From positions 1-64,000 of the forward strand of contig CAWJXK010000008.1 of the NCBI GenBank assembly GCA_963846855.1: a stretch of 64,000 nucleotides of DNA. Reading direction: 5' to 3'. Within the stretch, counting starts at the first letter, position 1. Every line of letters begins with the position of its first letter. Of this stretch, positions 19,011 through 29,605 are shown in pieces. The notes under the pieces are model-generated. The model saw nothing but the letters and a program-made list of their open reading frames with translations. It did not search any database and had not been told where the DNA came from. A program made the position numbers and the translations under genes. Origin of the DNA: CAIWHR01 sp963846855 (lineage in GTDB: Bacteria; Pseudomonadota; Gammaproteobacteria; Burkholderiales; Casimicrobiaceae).

Positions 19011-20575
19011 TCGTAATTATTGAATTCGCCGGGCGAAAGGATCAGATTACGGCCGGGATCCACCGAGATGTTCTCGGAAACGAGGAATGACATCGGGAAC
19101 GGCGGGGCCAGTGTATTCGTATTGAGATTCAGCCCCTGGATGCCGTCACCTGACGCCCCGCCGGTCACCCCCATCGCGATGTAGGCCGTGTTGGTCAGCG
19201 CATTGATCGCGACGCCGCAATTCCTGCAACTGCCACCCGAGAATCCGGCGGACTGGTTGGATCCGCTCGTCAGCGTGGTGTTCAGCGTCGTTCCGGTAAT
19301 GAGGTAGATGTCGGTGTTGTTCGCGGTGCAGACCGTCTGTCCGGTCGCGGGATTGGACGCGCACGAGTTGACCGGTTGGGTTGTCGGGATGGTGGCCGCG
19401 GCACCGGCGCCTTCGATGGGAACTACCTTGACGCCTGTGGTTGGGTTGCAGGCCCAACAGCTTTTCGGAACATAGGCATTGACGTTGGTTCCCAGCGCAA
19501 TGGCGAGCGAGCTGGTGGGCAGGCAGGCGTTGAGCGTCGTGCTGGAATGGGACACCGCGAGAGCGGCGCAACCGTTGCTCGCGAATACGGTGCCGTCGGT
19601 CGCCGTGCCCTTGATCGAAATCAGGTACGTGTTCTGGGCAAGCGACGCGGGAATCTGGAACTGGACCCGTTTGATGCTGGGAGTGATCGTGGTGATCTTC
19701 GTTGCCGTCGTGTCCACTTCTCCCGAGACGGGACCACCCGCGCCGGCGGGGCAAGTCGGCGCAATGGCGATCATGACTTCGCCAGGCGTCGTCGTGGCCG
19801 GCAGCCCGGACACGGTGAGATTGACGAACGATACGCCGGCCACGCCGGTGCTCGGCGTCGCCGCGGTTGCAAGCTTGACCGACACCGCCCACGAACTCAC
19901 CGGTACGAGCAGCGCGACGGCGGCGATGGCGGCCAGGGCGGTCCGGGCACGCCCACCGGAACGCGATCCGCGCGAAAGCCTCTTGCGGTGGAAGAAAGCC
20001 ACCGCCAGCAGCGCCGTTCCCAGCAGGAGCAGCGTGCCGGGCTCGGGTGCCGTGCCACCCCCGGTCACCGCGTAGATCGTCGCAAAGTCGCCATCCTCCA
20101 GCGGCCCGCCGGTTGGATCCGTAAGCGATGCAGGGGCGAACGCCAGGTTGACCGTTACGGAGCCGCCTCCATCCACGTCGATCAGCGAGGGACTGAGATG
20201 CCCTGTCAGGGTCGCGGAGACTGGGACGACGAGACCTCCGATCGCGATTGTCGGGCCGTCGAACGACAACCCGTCGAGGGCAAGGGTGAAGGCGCTGCTG
20301 GAGAAGTCCTCACTGCTGCCGTCGGAAAAGATTACGACCAGATCGAGGGAAGATAGGTCGACGGATGTCGTTACCGGGAAATCCGGTGGAAAAGAATTCG
20401 GACCCGTCAGATTGAGGATGTCGAACTCTGCGGTGCTCCCGGGGATGGTGACATCGAAGAACAGCCCCCCGATTGGGATCAGTGAAGCTTGGGCACTTCC
20501 GAAAAAGCCCGCTGCGAAGACAAACGCCGCGAAGCGCAGGAAGCGCGCGGCACGCGCGCGAAATGACAATTTCAT
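18938..20575 (-). CDS. PEP-CTERM exported protein read through into a second exported domain
   Basis: The start at MKLSFRARAARF follows GGGAGGGGATT. A signal peptide (ending GSAQAS, residues 1-31) leads into a beta-rich domain. Residues 177-198 carry a complete PEP-CTERM sorting signal: PEPG, a hydrophobic helix (TLLLLGTALLAVAFF) and the basic tail HRKRLSR. Normally the protein would end here, but the frame stays open and continues into what looks like another signal-type stretch (ALAAIAAVALLVPVSSWA) and a new exported domain with cysteines in SCWACN and SCRNCG. So either two genes are joined by loss of a stop, or the second protein starts at an internal GTG. The frame breaks at 19008. Confidence 0.65.
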   Translation of the reverse strand: MKLSFRARAARFLRFAAFVFAAGFFGSAQASLIPIGGLFFDVTIPGSTAEFDILNLTGPNSFPPDFPVTTSVDLSSLDLVVIFSDGSSEDFSSSAFTLALDGLSFDGPTIAIGGLVVPVSATLTGHLSPSLIDVDGGGSVTVNLAFAPASLTDPTGGPLEDGDFATIYAVTGGGTAPEPGTLLLLGTALLAVAFFHRKRLSRGSRSGGRARTALAAIAAVALLVPVSSWAVSVKLATAATPSTGVAGVSFVNLTVSGLPATTTPGEVMIAIAPTCPAGAGGPVSGEVDTTATKITTITPSIKRVQFQIPASLAQNTYLISIKGTATDGTVFASNGCAALAVSHSSTTLNACLPTSSLAIALGTNVNAYVPKSCWACNPTTGVKVVPIEGAGAAATIPTTQPVNSCASNPATGQTVCTANNTDIYLITGTTLNTTLTSGSNQSAGFSGGSCRNCGVAINALTNTAYIAMGVTGGASGDGIQGLNLNTNTLAPPFPMSFLVSENISVDPGRNLILSPGEFNNYDPAPAERRGRHHGGTGECHDGRRR

Positions 20576-20951
20576 AATCCCCTCCCGAAGATCATTGGCC
20601 GGCAAGCACTTCGTTTGATCGATTGCCAACGCCTGTCGATCACAAATGATGCGCAACGCAATGAATGTGCCGATAATATAATTAGGTAAAATCAAACACT
20701 TGGCGAACGCCCGTCAACGGAACTGTAAAACCGATCGACACATCGACGGGCGCAACAGACGGCGACGCGTTCGCAAGAGCCGCCCTCTGAGCAATGGCGC
20801 CATGGGTCGGCAACAGGAAGGGCTTGCGCGGCCGGGGCCGCGAGCCTTGCGTGAATATCGGTTTATTTCGCCGGAGACGCGAACGCCGGGTCGGCGGCGA
20901 TATTCGAAGCGGGCGCTCCGGCGGCCGCGGCAGCGATGCGGCCCGGCGGCG
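20576..20951. other. Promoter region of the PEP-CTERM gene and gap to the aminotransferase gene
   Basis: A 376-bp stretch. Its part nearest the PEP-CTERM gene contains the most AT-rich run in the area (20671-20698), suitable for a minus-strand promoter, but no canonical -35/-10 pair with correct spacing was found. No coding frame is supported. Confidence 0.45.
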
Positions 20952-22100
20952 TCAGCGGCGCTCGAGCGCCGGTACGGCGATCTGAATCACCGCCTGCTCG
21001 AGATTGCTCACCGTCCGGCTGACGTTGCCCAATTTGTCGAGACCGAACAGACCGATGCGAAAGCTCTGGAAATCGGCGGGCTCGTCGCATTGCAGCGGAA
21101 CGCCGGCGGCGGCCTGCACGCCCAGTTCCAGGAACTTCTTGCCGCTCTGCACGTCTTTGTCGTCGGTGTAGCTGACGACGACGGACGGCGACTGAAAGCC
21201 CTCGGCCGCGACGCTCGCGAAGCCGTGGCGCGCCAGCAGCGCGCGAACCTTCGTGCCGAGCTCGATCTGGGCAGTGCGAGCCTTCTCGAAGCCGAACCGC
21301 TCGGTCTCCTTCATCGTGTCGCGCAGCCTCGCCAGCGAATCCGTCGGCAGCGTCGCGTGATAGGCGTGGCCGCCCTTCTCGTAGGCCTCCATGATCGACA
21401 GCCATTTCTTGAGGTCGCACGCGAAGCTGGTGCTCGTGGTGGCATCGATGGCGTTGCGCGCACGCTGATTCAGCATCACCAGCGCGCTGCCGGGCGTGCT
21501 GCTCCAGCCTTTTTGCGGCGCGGTGATCAGGATGTCGACGCCGCAGGCCTCCATGTCGACCCACATCGCCCCCGAGGCGACGCAATCGAGGACGAACAGC
21601 CCGCCGCCGGCGCGCACGGCGTCGCCGACGGTCCGCAGGTACGCGTCCGGGAGAACGATTCCCGACGCGGTTTCGACGTGCGGCGCGAAGACCATGTCCG
21701 GCTTCGACTGGCGGATCGCGGCGACCGCTTCGTCGGCCGGGACGGGCGCGAACGGCGCGCTCTTCGCGGCACCCGCCCGGCGCGCCTTCAGCACGGTCGA
21801 TTCCGCGGGAATCGACCCAGCGTCGAAGATCTGCGTCCAGCGATAGCTGAACCAGCCGTTGCGCAGAACCAGGCACTTTCGGTCCGTGGCGAATTGCCGC
21901 GCCACCGCTTCCATCCCGTACGTGCCGCCGCCGGGGACGACGATGGCGGAATGCGCGTTGTAGACGTGCTTCAGGATCCCCGAGAGATCGCACATGACGC
22001 GCTGGAAGCGCTGCGACATGTGGTTGAGCGAGCGGTCGGTGAAGACCACCGAATATTCGAGAAGGCCGTCGGGATCGACGTCGGGTAGAAGGCCGGGCAT
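20952..22100 (-). CDS. Class V PLP-dependent aminotransferase (alanine-glyoxylate type)
   Basis: A 382-aa enzyme. The start at MPGLLPDVDPDG follows AGGGGAAACC. The upstream in-frame ATG at 22289 adds 63 low-quality residues and is rejected. Fold-type I features are GGGTYGMEAVARQF (about residues 58-71), FVLDCVASGAMW for the aspartate that binds PLP, and the PLP lysine in APQKGWSSTPGSALV. The family transfers amino groups between small amino acids and 2-oxo acids such as glyoxylate or pyruvate; the exact substrate is unclear. It is divergent from the class I/II aminotransferase at 22277. A truncated second copy of its 3' end lies at 17690-17936. Confidence 0.85.
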   Translation of the reverse strand: MPGLLPDVDPDGLLEYSVVFTDRSLNHMSQRFQRVMCDLSGILKHVYNAHSAIVVPGGGTYGMEAVARQFATDRKCLVLRNGWFSYRWTQIFDAGSIPAESTVLKARRAGAAKSAPFAPVPADEAVAAIRQSKPDMVFAPHVETASGIVLPDAYLRTVGDAVRAGGGLFVLDCVASGAMWVDMEACGVDILITAPQKGWSSTPGSALVMLNQRARNAIDATTSTSFACDLKKWLSIMEAYEKGGHAYHATLPTDSLARLRDTMKETERFGFEKARTAQIELGTKVRALLARHGFASVAAEGFQSPSVVVSYTDDKDVQSGKKFLELGVQAAAGVPLQCDEPADFQSFRIGLFGLDKLGNVSRTVSNLEQAVIQIAVPALERR

Positions 22101-22276
22101 GGTTTCCCCTGCGGGAGTGAGACGGGTCGCGCGAGCGGCAAGTCGCTGCGGAATGTCGAGCTTAGCACGACTCGTGCACTGCGCCGAAGCGCGCGGAGCG
22201 CCGCCCCGTTCCCTTCGCCGCGCGGAACACGTATAACGGCGCTTGCCTTGCGCCGGCAGGACGCCGCCGACCGAAC

Positions 22277-23488
22277 ATGAAATCGCCACCTGTGAAGCTC
22301 GACCTCGGCGCGCGCGGCCCGGTGCGCGCGCTCGTTGCCTCGGAGATTCGCGAAGTCGCGAACGCCGGGATGGGTGATTCGGGCATCCTACCGTTCTGGT
22401 TCGGCGAGCCGGACGAAGTCACGCCGGCGTTCATCCGCGATGCCGCCGTCGCCGCGCTCGCGGCCGGCGAGACGTTCTACACGCTCAATTTCGGCATTCC
22501 CGAATTGCGCGATGCGCTCGCCGCGTACGTGTCGTCGCTGCATCGCGCGCCATCTGCGGACCCGATCACCCGCGACGCGATCGCGGTCACCGCGTCGGGC
22601 ATGTCGGCGCTGATGCTCACCATCGAAGCGCTGGTCGGTCCGGGCGATCGCGTCGCATGCGTGACGCCGCTCTGGCCGAATCTCACCGAGATCCCCAAGA
22701 TTCTCGGCGCCGACGTCGCCCGCGTGCCGCTCACCTTCGGTTCCGGCGGATGGACGCTCGACCTCGATCGGCTGCTCGCGGCGCTGACGCCGGGCACGCG
22801 AGCCGTGATGATCAACTCGCCGAACAATCCCACCGGATGGACGCTGCGGCGCGACGAACAAGCGACGATCCTCGCGCACTGTCGCAAACACGGCATATGG
22901 ATCGTCGCCGACGACGTCTACGAGCGGCTGCATTACGGCGAAGACGCGGAAGTGGCGACGGTCGCGCCATCGTTTCTCGACATTTCCACGCGCGACGACC
23001 GTCTCATCAGTACGAACAGCTTTTCCAAGGCGTGGCTCATGACGGGCTGGCGCCTGGGATGGATCGTCGCGCCGGACGATCTCATGCCGGATCTCGGCAA
23101 GCTGATCGAATACAACACGTCGTGCTCGCCGGTATTCGTCCAGCGCGCGGGGGTCGTCGCGATCACGCAGGGTGAGCCGACGGTCGAGCGCACGCTGCGC
23201 CGATTTCGTCGAGCGCGCGACTTTCTCGCGGCAGAGCTCGGCCGAATCCCCGGCATCGAGGCGCCGCCGCCGGCCGGCGCGATGTACGCCTTTTTCCGAG
23301 TTGCCGGGGTCCACGACAGCCTGGATTTCTGCAAGCGGCTCGTCCGCGAGGCGAAGCTCGGACTGGCGCCGGGGAGCGCGTTCGGTCCGGAAGGCAACGG
23401 GTTCGTCCGGTGGTGCTTCGCCGCCAGCGAGGACCGCCTGGCCGAGGGTGTGGCGCGGCTCTCGCGATTTCTCGGCAAGGCCCGCTGA
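22277..23488 (+). CDS. Class I/II PLP-dependent aminotransferase
   Basis: A 403-aa cytoplasmic aminotransferase of the aspartate aminotransferase fold. It shows the substrate-loop NSPNNPTG (about residues 175-182), IVADDVYERLHYG with the PLP-binding aspartate and tyrosine, the PLP lysine in NSFSKAWLMTGWRLGW (about 239-254), and the C-terminal arginine region RWCFA. The substrate could be an aromatic, branched or acidic amino acid. It is transcribed divergently from the class V aminotransferase, with 176 bp between start codons. Confidence 0.88.
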   Translation: MKSPPVKLDLGARGPVRALVASEIREVANAGMGDSGILPFWFGEPDEVTPAFIRDAAVAALAAGETFYTLNFGIPELRDALAAYVSSLHRAPSADPITRDAIAVTASGMSALMLTIEALVGPGDRVACVTPLWPNLTEIPKILGADVARVPLTFGSGGWTLDLDRLLAALTPGTRAVMINSPNNPTGWTLRRDEQATILAHCRKHGIWIVADDVYERLHYGEDAEVATVAPSFLDISTRDDRLISTNSFSKAWLMTGWRLGWIVAPDDLMPDLGKLIEYNTSCSPVFVQRAGVVAITQGEPTVERTLRRFRRARDFLAAELGRIPGIEAPPPAGAMYAFFRVAGVHDSLDFCKRLVREAKLGLAPGSAFGPEGNGFVRWCFAASEDRLAEGVARLSRFLGKAR

Positions 23489-23719
23489 CCGCCGCAATCG
23501 GCAAGGTTAACGCACCGCGATCGCCGCGCGTGCGGCGCGCCGCAGCGCGCGATCAGGATCCCGCCACAATTGGCCGGAGCCTTTCCCGAATGCCGTCACG
23601 ACGGCGCCACGTAGACCCGTCCCAATGCAGGTTGCCGATGCGGCGCCCTGCCATGCGCCGCGTCCCGTCCACCAGAACAACCGTACACGATGGCTTGCAG
23701 CGTCCCAAGGGGAATGTCG

Positions 23720-26700
23720 ATGAGATTCGCGGGAGTCGCGCGCGCGTTGCGCATCCTGGCTGCGTTCTGCGCGGCGTTGGCCGGAGCGGCTTCGGCGCAG
23801 ACGGTGCAATTCTTTGCGCCGCAGGGTGAGGTCAAGGGCGTGCGCCAGGTGACCGCCCGCTTTGCGGTGGCGATGGTGCCGTTCGGCGATCCGCGCGAGC
23901 TCGACCCGTTCGACGTCGACTGCGTGGAAAAGGGCAAGGGACGATGGGCGGACACGAAGAACTGGGTGTACGACTTCGCCCGGGACTTGCCGGCGGGGGT
24001 TCGTTGCGCGTTCACGCTCAAGACCGGTCTCACGGCGGTCGACGGCACGCCTCAGGAAGGCGGCGAGCGGTTCGCGTTCAGCACCGGCGGCCCCGCGATC
24101 CTGAGAAGCCTGCCCTGGGAAGGCGCCAGCGTCGACGAGAACCAGGCGTTCATCCTGGGGCTCGACGCTCCCGTGAACAAGGAAACCATCGTCGAGAACA
24201 TGTATTGCGTGGCCGCGGGCGTCAACGAGCGCATTGGCGTGCGCCTCATCTCGGGCGACGAGCGCAGGATCATTCTCGACAACCGCAAGTCGTTCGCGGC
24301 GAGCTACCTGCGCTCCCTGTTTCTCGACGGCGACGCCGGCCACACGCGCTCGTTCACGTTCCGGCTGCCCGTCACGGGGAGCGACGACGAGAAATTCCTG
24401 CGCCTGCGCGACGCGGACGATTCGCCGCTCGTGACGCTCGCCTGCGCCCGCACGCTGCCGCAGAACGTCGAGGCGAAGCTCGTCTGGGGCGCGGGCATCG
24501 AGTCGACATCGGGCGTCGCGGCGAGCGCGAATCAGGTGCTGGCGTTCAAGGTGCGCCCGGCGTTTCGCGCATCGTTCTCCTGCGACCGCGTCAACAAGGA
24601 CGCGCAGTGCATTCCGATCCTGCCGCTGTCGCTGTCATTCACCGCACCCATCGCGTACGCGGATGCCAAGCGCATCCGTCTGGTCGACGCCACCGGCAAG
24701 GTCTGGCCGTCCAGCGTCACGTCCGGGGATGCGGGCGGCGCCGACGGCGTGAGATTCGGCCCCGGGTTGCCGGAGCGGCAGACGTTTCGCCTCGAAGTGC
24801 CGGTCGGGCTCAAGGATGATGCGGGCCGGCCGTTGAGCAATGCTGCGTCGTTCCCGCTCACGGTTCGTACTGACGAAAATCCGCCGCTCGCGAAGTTTCC
24901 GGCGGATTTCGGCATCCTCGAGCGCGTGCTGCCCGGGGGTGCGATGCCGCTTCTGCCGGTCACGCTGCGCAACGTCGAGCCGGCGGTCGGCGGCAACATC
25001 GCGACGCTTGCAGCGCAGGCAACGGCGCCCGTGCCCGCCCGGGTGGCACGCGTCGCGCCCGGCGACGAAATGAAGATCGTCGAATGGCGGCGACGCCTCG
25101 AGGTAGCCAATCGCGTCGATGCGCAATACGATCAGGCCACCGAGAAATGGATCGTTTTGTACGACGGCCACGCGAGCTCGGTCTTCGCGGAGGACGACGT
25201 CCGCCGCGCGTTGTGGGTGCCGAAGCCCCACGGGGGCAAGGCCTTCGAAGTCGTCGGCATTCCGCTCAAGGGCCCCGGCTTCTACGTCGTCGAGCTCGCG
25301 AGTCCCGGCTCGGCGCCGCACTCTTCGGCGCGCCCGCGCCGTATCACGTGCGCACGTCGACGCTGGTCACGAACCTCAGCGTGCATTTCAAGCTGGGCCG
25401 CGAATCCTCGCTCGTGTGGGTGACCTCGCTCGCCGACGGCAAGCCGGTCGGCAACGCGAGCGTCGATGTGCGCGATTGCGCGGGGTTCACGTACTGGCAC
25501 GGCACCAGCGACGCATCCGGGATCGTCCGCGTCGAGAGCGCGCTGCCGGCGCGGCATACGCTGCCGGAATGCCGGCGCTACGAGCACGAGTACTTCGTCA
25601 CGGCCCGTACCGGCGACGACATGGCGTTCGCGTTTTCCAACTGGGGCGAAGGCATCGCGCCGTGGCGCTTCAACGTCCCGACCTGGAACGCGGGCGGCGC
25701 CTATCTCGCCCATGCCGTCCTCGACCGATCGCTCTTCCGCGCCGGCGAGACCGCGTCGATGAAGATTTTCGTGAGAAAGCCCGTCGGAACGGGCTTCGCA
25801 CCGGTGTCGCCGGAGGCATTGGCCGGCACGCTGACCGTACGCCACCAGGGCAGCGACAAGGAATACACGATCCCAGTGAGCTGGGCCGGTGCCGCGTACG
25901 GGGAAGCGGCCTTTGCGATCCCGAAGGACGCCGAGCTCGGCACTTACACCATTTTCGTGCGGGACACGCTGGAGAGCGGTGTGAACGTGCGCCCGCGCTT
26001 CGCAGGAACGTTCCGCGTCGAGGCCTTTCGCGTTCCGCTGATGCGCGCTCGCCTGCAGGCCGTTGGAATGCCGCTCGTCAACCCGGCGGACGTCGCGATC
26101 GATCTGCAGGTGTCGTACCTCTCCGGTGGCGGCGCCGGCGGCCTGCCGGTCAAGCTGCGCTCGCAGCTCGAGGCCAAGGTGCGTCGCGTTCGCCGATTAC
26201 GACGGCTACGTGTTCGCCGCCGGCGACATCGCCGAAGGCAGTCTGGAAGAGGGTGACTCGATGTTCCGTCTGGGCAGCAATGTGTTCGCGGACCCGGGCG
26301 AATACGACGACGACGAGGTGGCCGAGGCCACGGGCGAGACGGTGAGGCCGCAACGCGTCAACGAGCTGGGCCTCGCGCTGGATGCGTCCGGCGGCGCCCG
26401 CGCGACCGTCAAGGGCGTCGGCAGGAGCGACGTGCCGCGCGACCTCGTCGCCGAGCTCGAGTACCGCGACCCGAACGGCGAGACGCTGACCGCGGCGACC
26501 CGGGTCGCGCTGTGGCCCTCGCGTGTCGTGCTCGGCATCAAGCCCGATCACTGGGCGTCGTCGAAGGAACGGGTCAAGTTCACGGTTCTCGCGGTCGACC
26601 CTGCGGGTCGCCCGGCCGCCAATGTTCGCGTCCGGACCGACGCGTTCAAGCGAGAAACCTATTCGCATCGACGCCGGCTGATCGGCGGGTTCTACGCCTA

Positions 26701-29605
26701 TGACCACGGCAGCGAAACGCGGCGGATCGGCGACCTTTGCGCCGGAACGACCGACACGCACGGCATGCTGATCTGCGAAGTCGCGGCGCCCGCATCGGGA
26801 AATCTGATCCTGCGCGCCCGCGCGACGGACGGCGAGGGCGATGCGAGCGTCACTCACGCCGACGCCTGGGTCGCGACGGGCGAGGACTGGTGGTTCGCCG
26901 CATCCGACAACGACCGCATCGACCTCCTGCCCGAGCAGAAGCGCTACGAGCCGGGCGACACGGCGCGGCTGCAGCTGCGCACGCCGTTCAAGGTCGCGAC
27001 CGCGCTCGTCACCGTCGAGCGCGAGGGCGTGCTGGAGTCGTTCGTTCGCACGATCGACCGCAGCGATCCGATGATCGAGCTGCCGATCAAGGGCAGCTAC
27101 GCGCCGAACGTCTTCGTCTCTGCATTGATCGTGCGCGGACGCATCGCCGACGTCGCGCCCACCGCGCTCGTCGATCTCGCGAAGCCGGCATACAAGATGG
27201 GCCTCGCCGAGATCCGCGTCGGCTGGTCCGCGCACGAGCTCGCGGTCAAGGTCGCGCCGGCGCAATCCACGTACAAGGTGCGCGACAAGGCGAGCGTGAC
27301 GATCTCGGTGCGGCAACCGGACGGCAGCGCGCCTCCCGCCGGCAGCGACGTCGCGCTCGCGGCAGTGGACGAAGGCCTGCTCGAGCTCCTGCCGAACGAT
27401 TCGTGGAAGCTGCTGGACGCGATGATGACCCGGCGTGGCGAGCAAGTGGTGACGTCGACCGCGCAGATGCAGGTGATCGGCAAGCGGCACTTCGGGCGCA
27501 AGGCGATCGCCGCCGGCGGCGGCGGCGGGCGCCAGTCGGCGCGCGAGCTGTTCGACACGCTGCTGCTCTGGCAAGGCGCGCGTTCCGCTCGACGCCGAGG
27601 GGAACGCCACCGTCGACGTTCCCCTCAACGATTCGCTGACCAGTTTCCGGATCGTCGCGATCGCCTCGGCCGGCGCCGACCTGTTCGGCACGGGAAGCGC
27701 GTCGATCCGCTCGACGCAGGACCTGATGCTGCTGTCCGGGTTGCCGCCGCTGGTGCGCGAGTCCGACCGCTTTCGCGCCGTGTTCACCGTGCGCAATGCG
27801 TCGGAGCGGCGGATCCGCACGACGCTCGCCGCGAGCATCGTGCCGGATAGCAAGGGCGCGGCCGCGCGGACGCTCGACGGCCGGCAAATCGATCTCGCGG
27901 CGGGCGAAGCGCAGGAAATCGCATGGGAGATCAGCGTGCCGGTGGGTGCCACGAAGCTGGCATGGCAGGTCGAAGCGACCGAGGATGGCGCACCGGCGGG
28001 CGCCGGCGCCGGCGTTGCCCGGACACGCTGCGGATCGCGCAAGCGGTCGTTGCCGCGGTGCCCGAGCGAACGTATCAAGCAACGATCCTGCAGCTCGGGG
28101 AGCCGCAGTCGATCACCGTGCAGCGCCCGTCCGATGCGATTCCGGGGCGCGGCGGCGTCAACGTGCGGATGCAGGCCAAACTGGCGGGCGACCTGCCGGG
28201 CGTCCGCGAGTACTTGTCCTGGTATCCGTACAGCTGCTTCGAGCAGCGCACGTCGATCGCGATCGGGCTGCGCGATCCGCAGCGCTGGGCGAGCCTGATG
28301 CGCGCGCTGCCCGACTACCTCGATCGCGACGGCATGGTCAAGTATTGGCCGATCCTGCGCGACGGCGACGATTCGCTGACCGCCTACGTGCTCTCGGTGT
28401 CCGGCGAGGCAGGCTGGGAGATTCCGGAAGACCTGCGCCGCAAGCTGGAGCGCGCGCTGATCGGATTCGTCGAAGGGCGGGTCGTGCGCTACTCCGCACT
28501 GCCGACCGCGGACCTCGCGATCCGCAAGATCGCCGCGCTGGAAGCGCTGTCGCGCCGCAGGGAACCCATCGACCCGCGATGGATCGACAGCATCGCGATC
28601 GAGCCCAACCTGTGGCCGACGTCGGCGGTGATCGACTGGTATCTGGTCCTGAAGCGTTCGCCGAATCTCGCGCAGCGCAACCTGCAGATGAAGCACCTCG
28701 AAAGCATCCTGCGCTCGCGTCTCAATTTCCAGGGGACGACGATGGGGTTCTCGACCGAGAAGAGCGACGCGCTGTGGTGGCTGATGGTCTCCGCGGACAG
28801 CAATGCCAACCGCGTGCTGCTCGCGCTCCTCGACAACGCGGACTGGCGCGAGGATATGCCGCGGCTCGTGCGCGGCACGCTCGGCCGCATGCAGCGCGGC
28901 CGCTGGAACACGACGGTCGCGAACGCCTGGGGCACGCTGGCCGTCGACAAGTTCTCCGCGGCGTTCGAAAAGGACGAGCTCACCGGCACGACGACCGCGG
29001 CATTGGGCGAGAATCGCTTCGCGCACGCATGGCAGCCCGACGACGGCGCGAAATCGTTCGAGAAGAAACTGGCGTGGCCGTCCGGACGTGCCGACGCGAC
29101 GCTGGTACAGGACGGCCATGGCAAGCCGTGGGTCACGCTGCAGAGCATTGCCGCGATACCGCTCAAGGAGCCGCTATCGAGCGGCTATCGGATTACGCGT
29201 GAAGTAACTCCGATCCAGCAGAACGTGAAGGGAAGGTGGACGCGTGGCGACGTCGCCCGCATCCACCTCGAAATCGAGGCGCAGTCGGACATGAGCTGGG
29301 TCGTTGTCGACGATCCGATTCCTGCGGGCGCGACGGCGCTGGGCAGCGGGCTCGGCGGCGATTCGACGCTGGTCGTGCAGGGCGAGAAGCGGATGGGCTG
29401 GGTCTGGCCGGCGTTCGAGGAACGGACCTTCGAGAGCTTCCGCGCCTATTACCGGTTCGTCCCCAAGGGCCGCTTCGTCGTCGAATACACGGTCCGGCTC
29501 AACAACGCCGGCGAATTTCGCCTGCCGGCCACCCGTGTCGAGGCGATGTACGCGCCCGAGATGTTCGGCGAGCTGCCCAACGCGAACTGGAAGGTCGCGC
29601 AATGA
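23720..29605 (+). pseudogene. Alpha-2-macroglobulin family protein, four apparent frameshifts
   Basis: One gene spread over five frames: 23720 to about 25305, to 26180, to 27575, to 28019, to the stop at 29605. Together it would be about 1960 aa, near the usual length of the bacterial YfhM-type family. It has a Sec signal (residues 1-27, ending ASAQ) and MG-domain blocks such as VTNLSVHFKLGRESSLVW. The thioester motif CFEQ is at 28235-28246 (SCFEQRTS), so it belongs to the thioester-bearing periplasmic protease-trap class that partners PBP1C. The gene ends in a 4-bp overlap with pbpC. Two of the frame breaks are single missing C's in C runs (25304-25306 and 28018-28020) and one is an extra G at 27575, which points to sequence error. 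Confidence 0.8.

Noticed and set aside
20952..22289. Upstream ATG at 22289 as the aminotransferase start
   Set aside because: It adds 63 Arg/Ser/Ala-rich residues without homology and overlaps the divergent gene start. The ATG at 22100 has a ribosome-binding site.
26150..29119. Minus-strand open frame of about 990 codons
   Set aside because: Antisense to the alpha-2-macroglobulin gene, with Arg/Asp-rich low-complexity translation and no domain.
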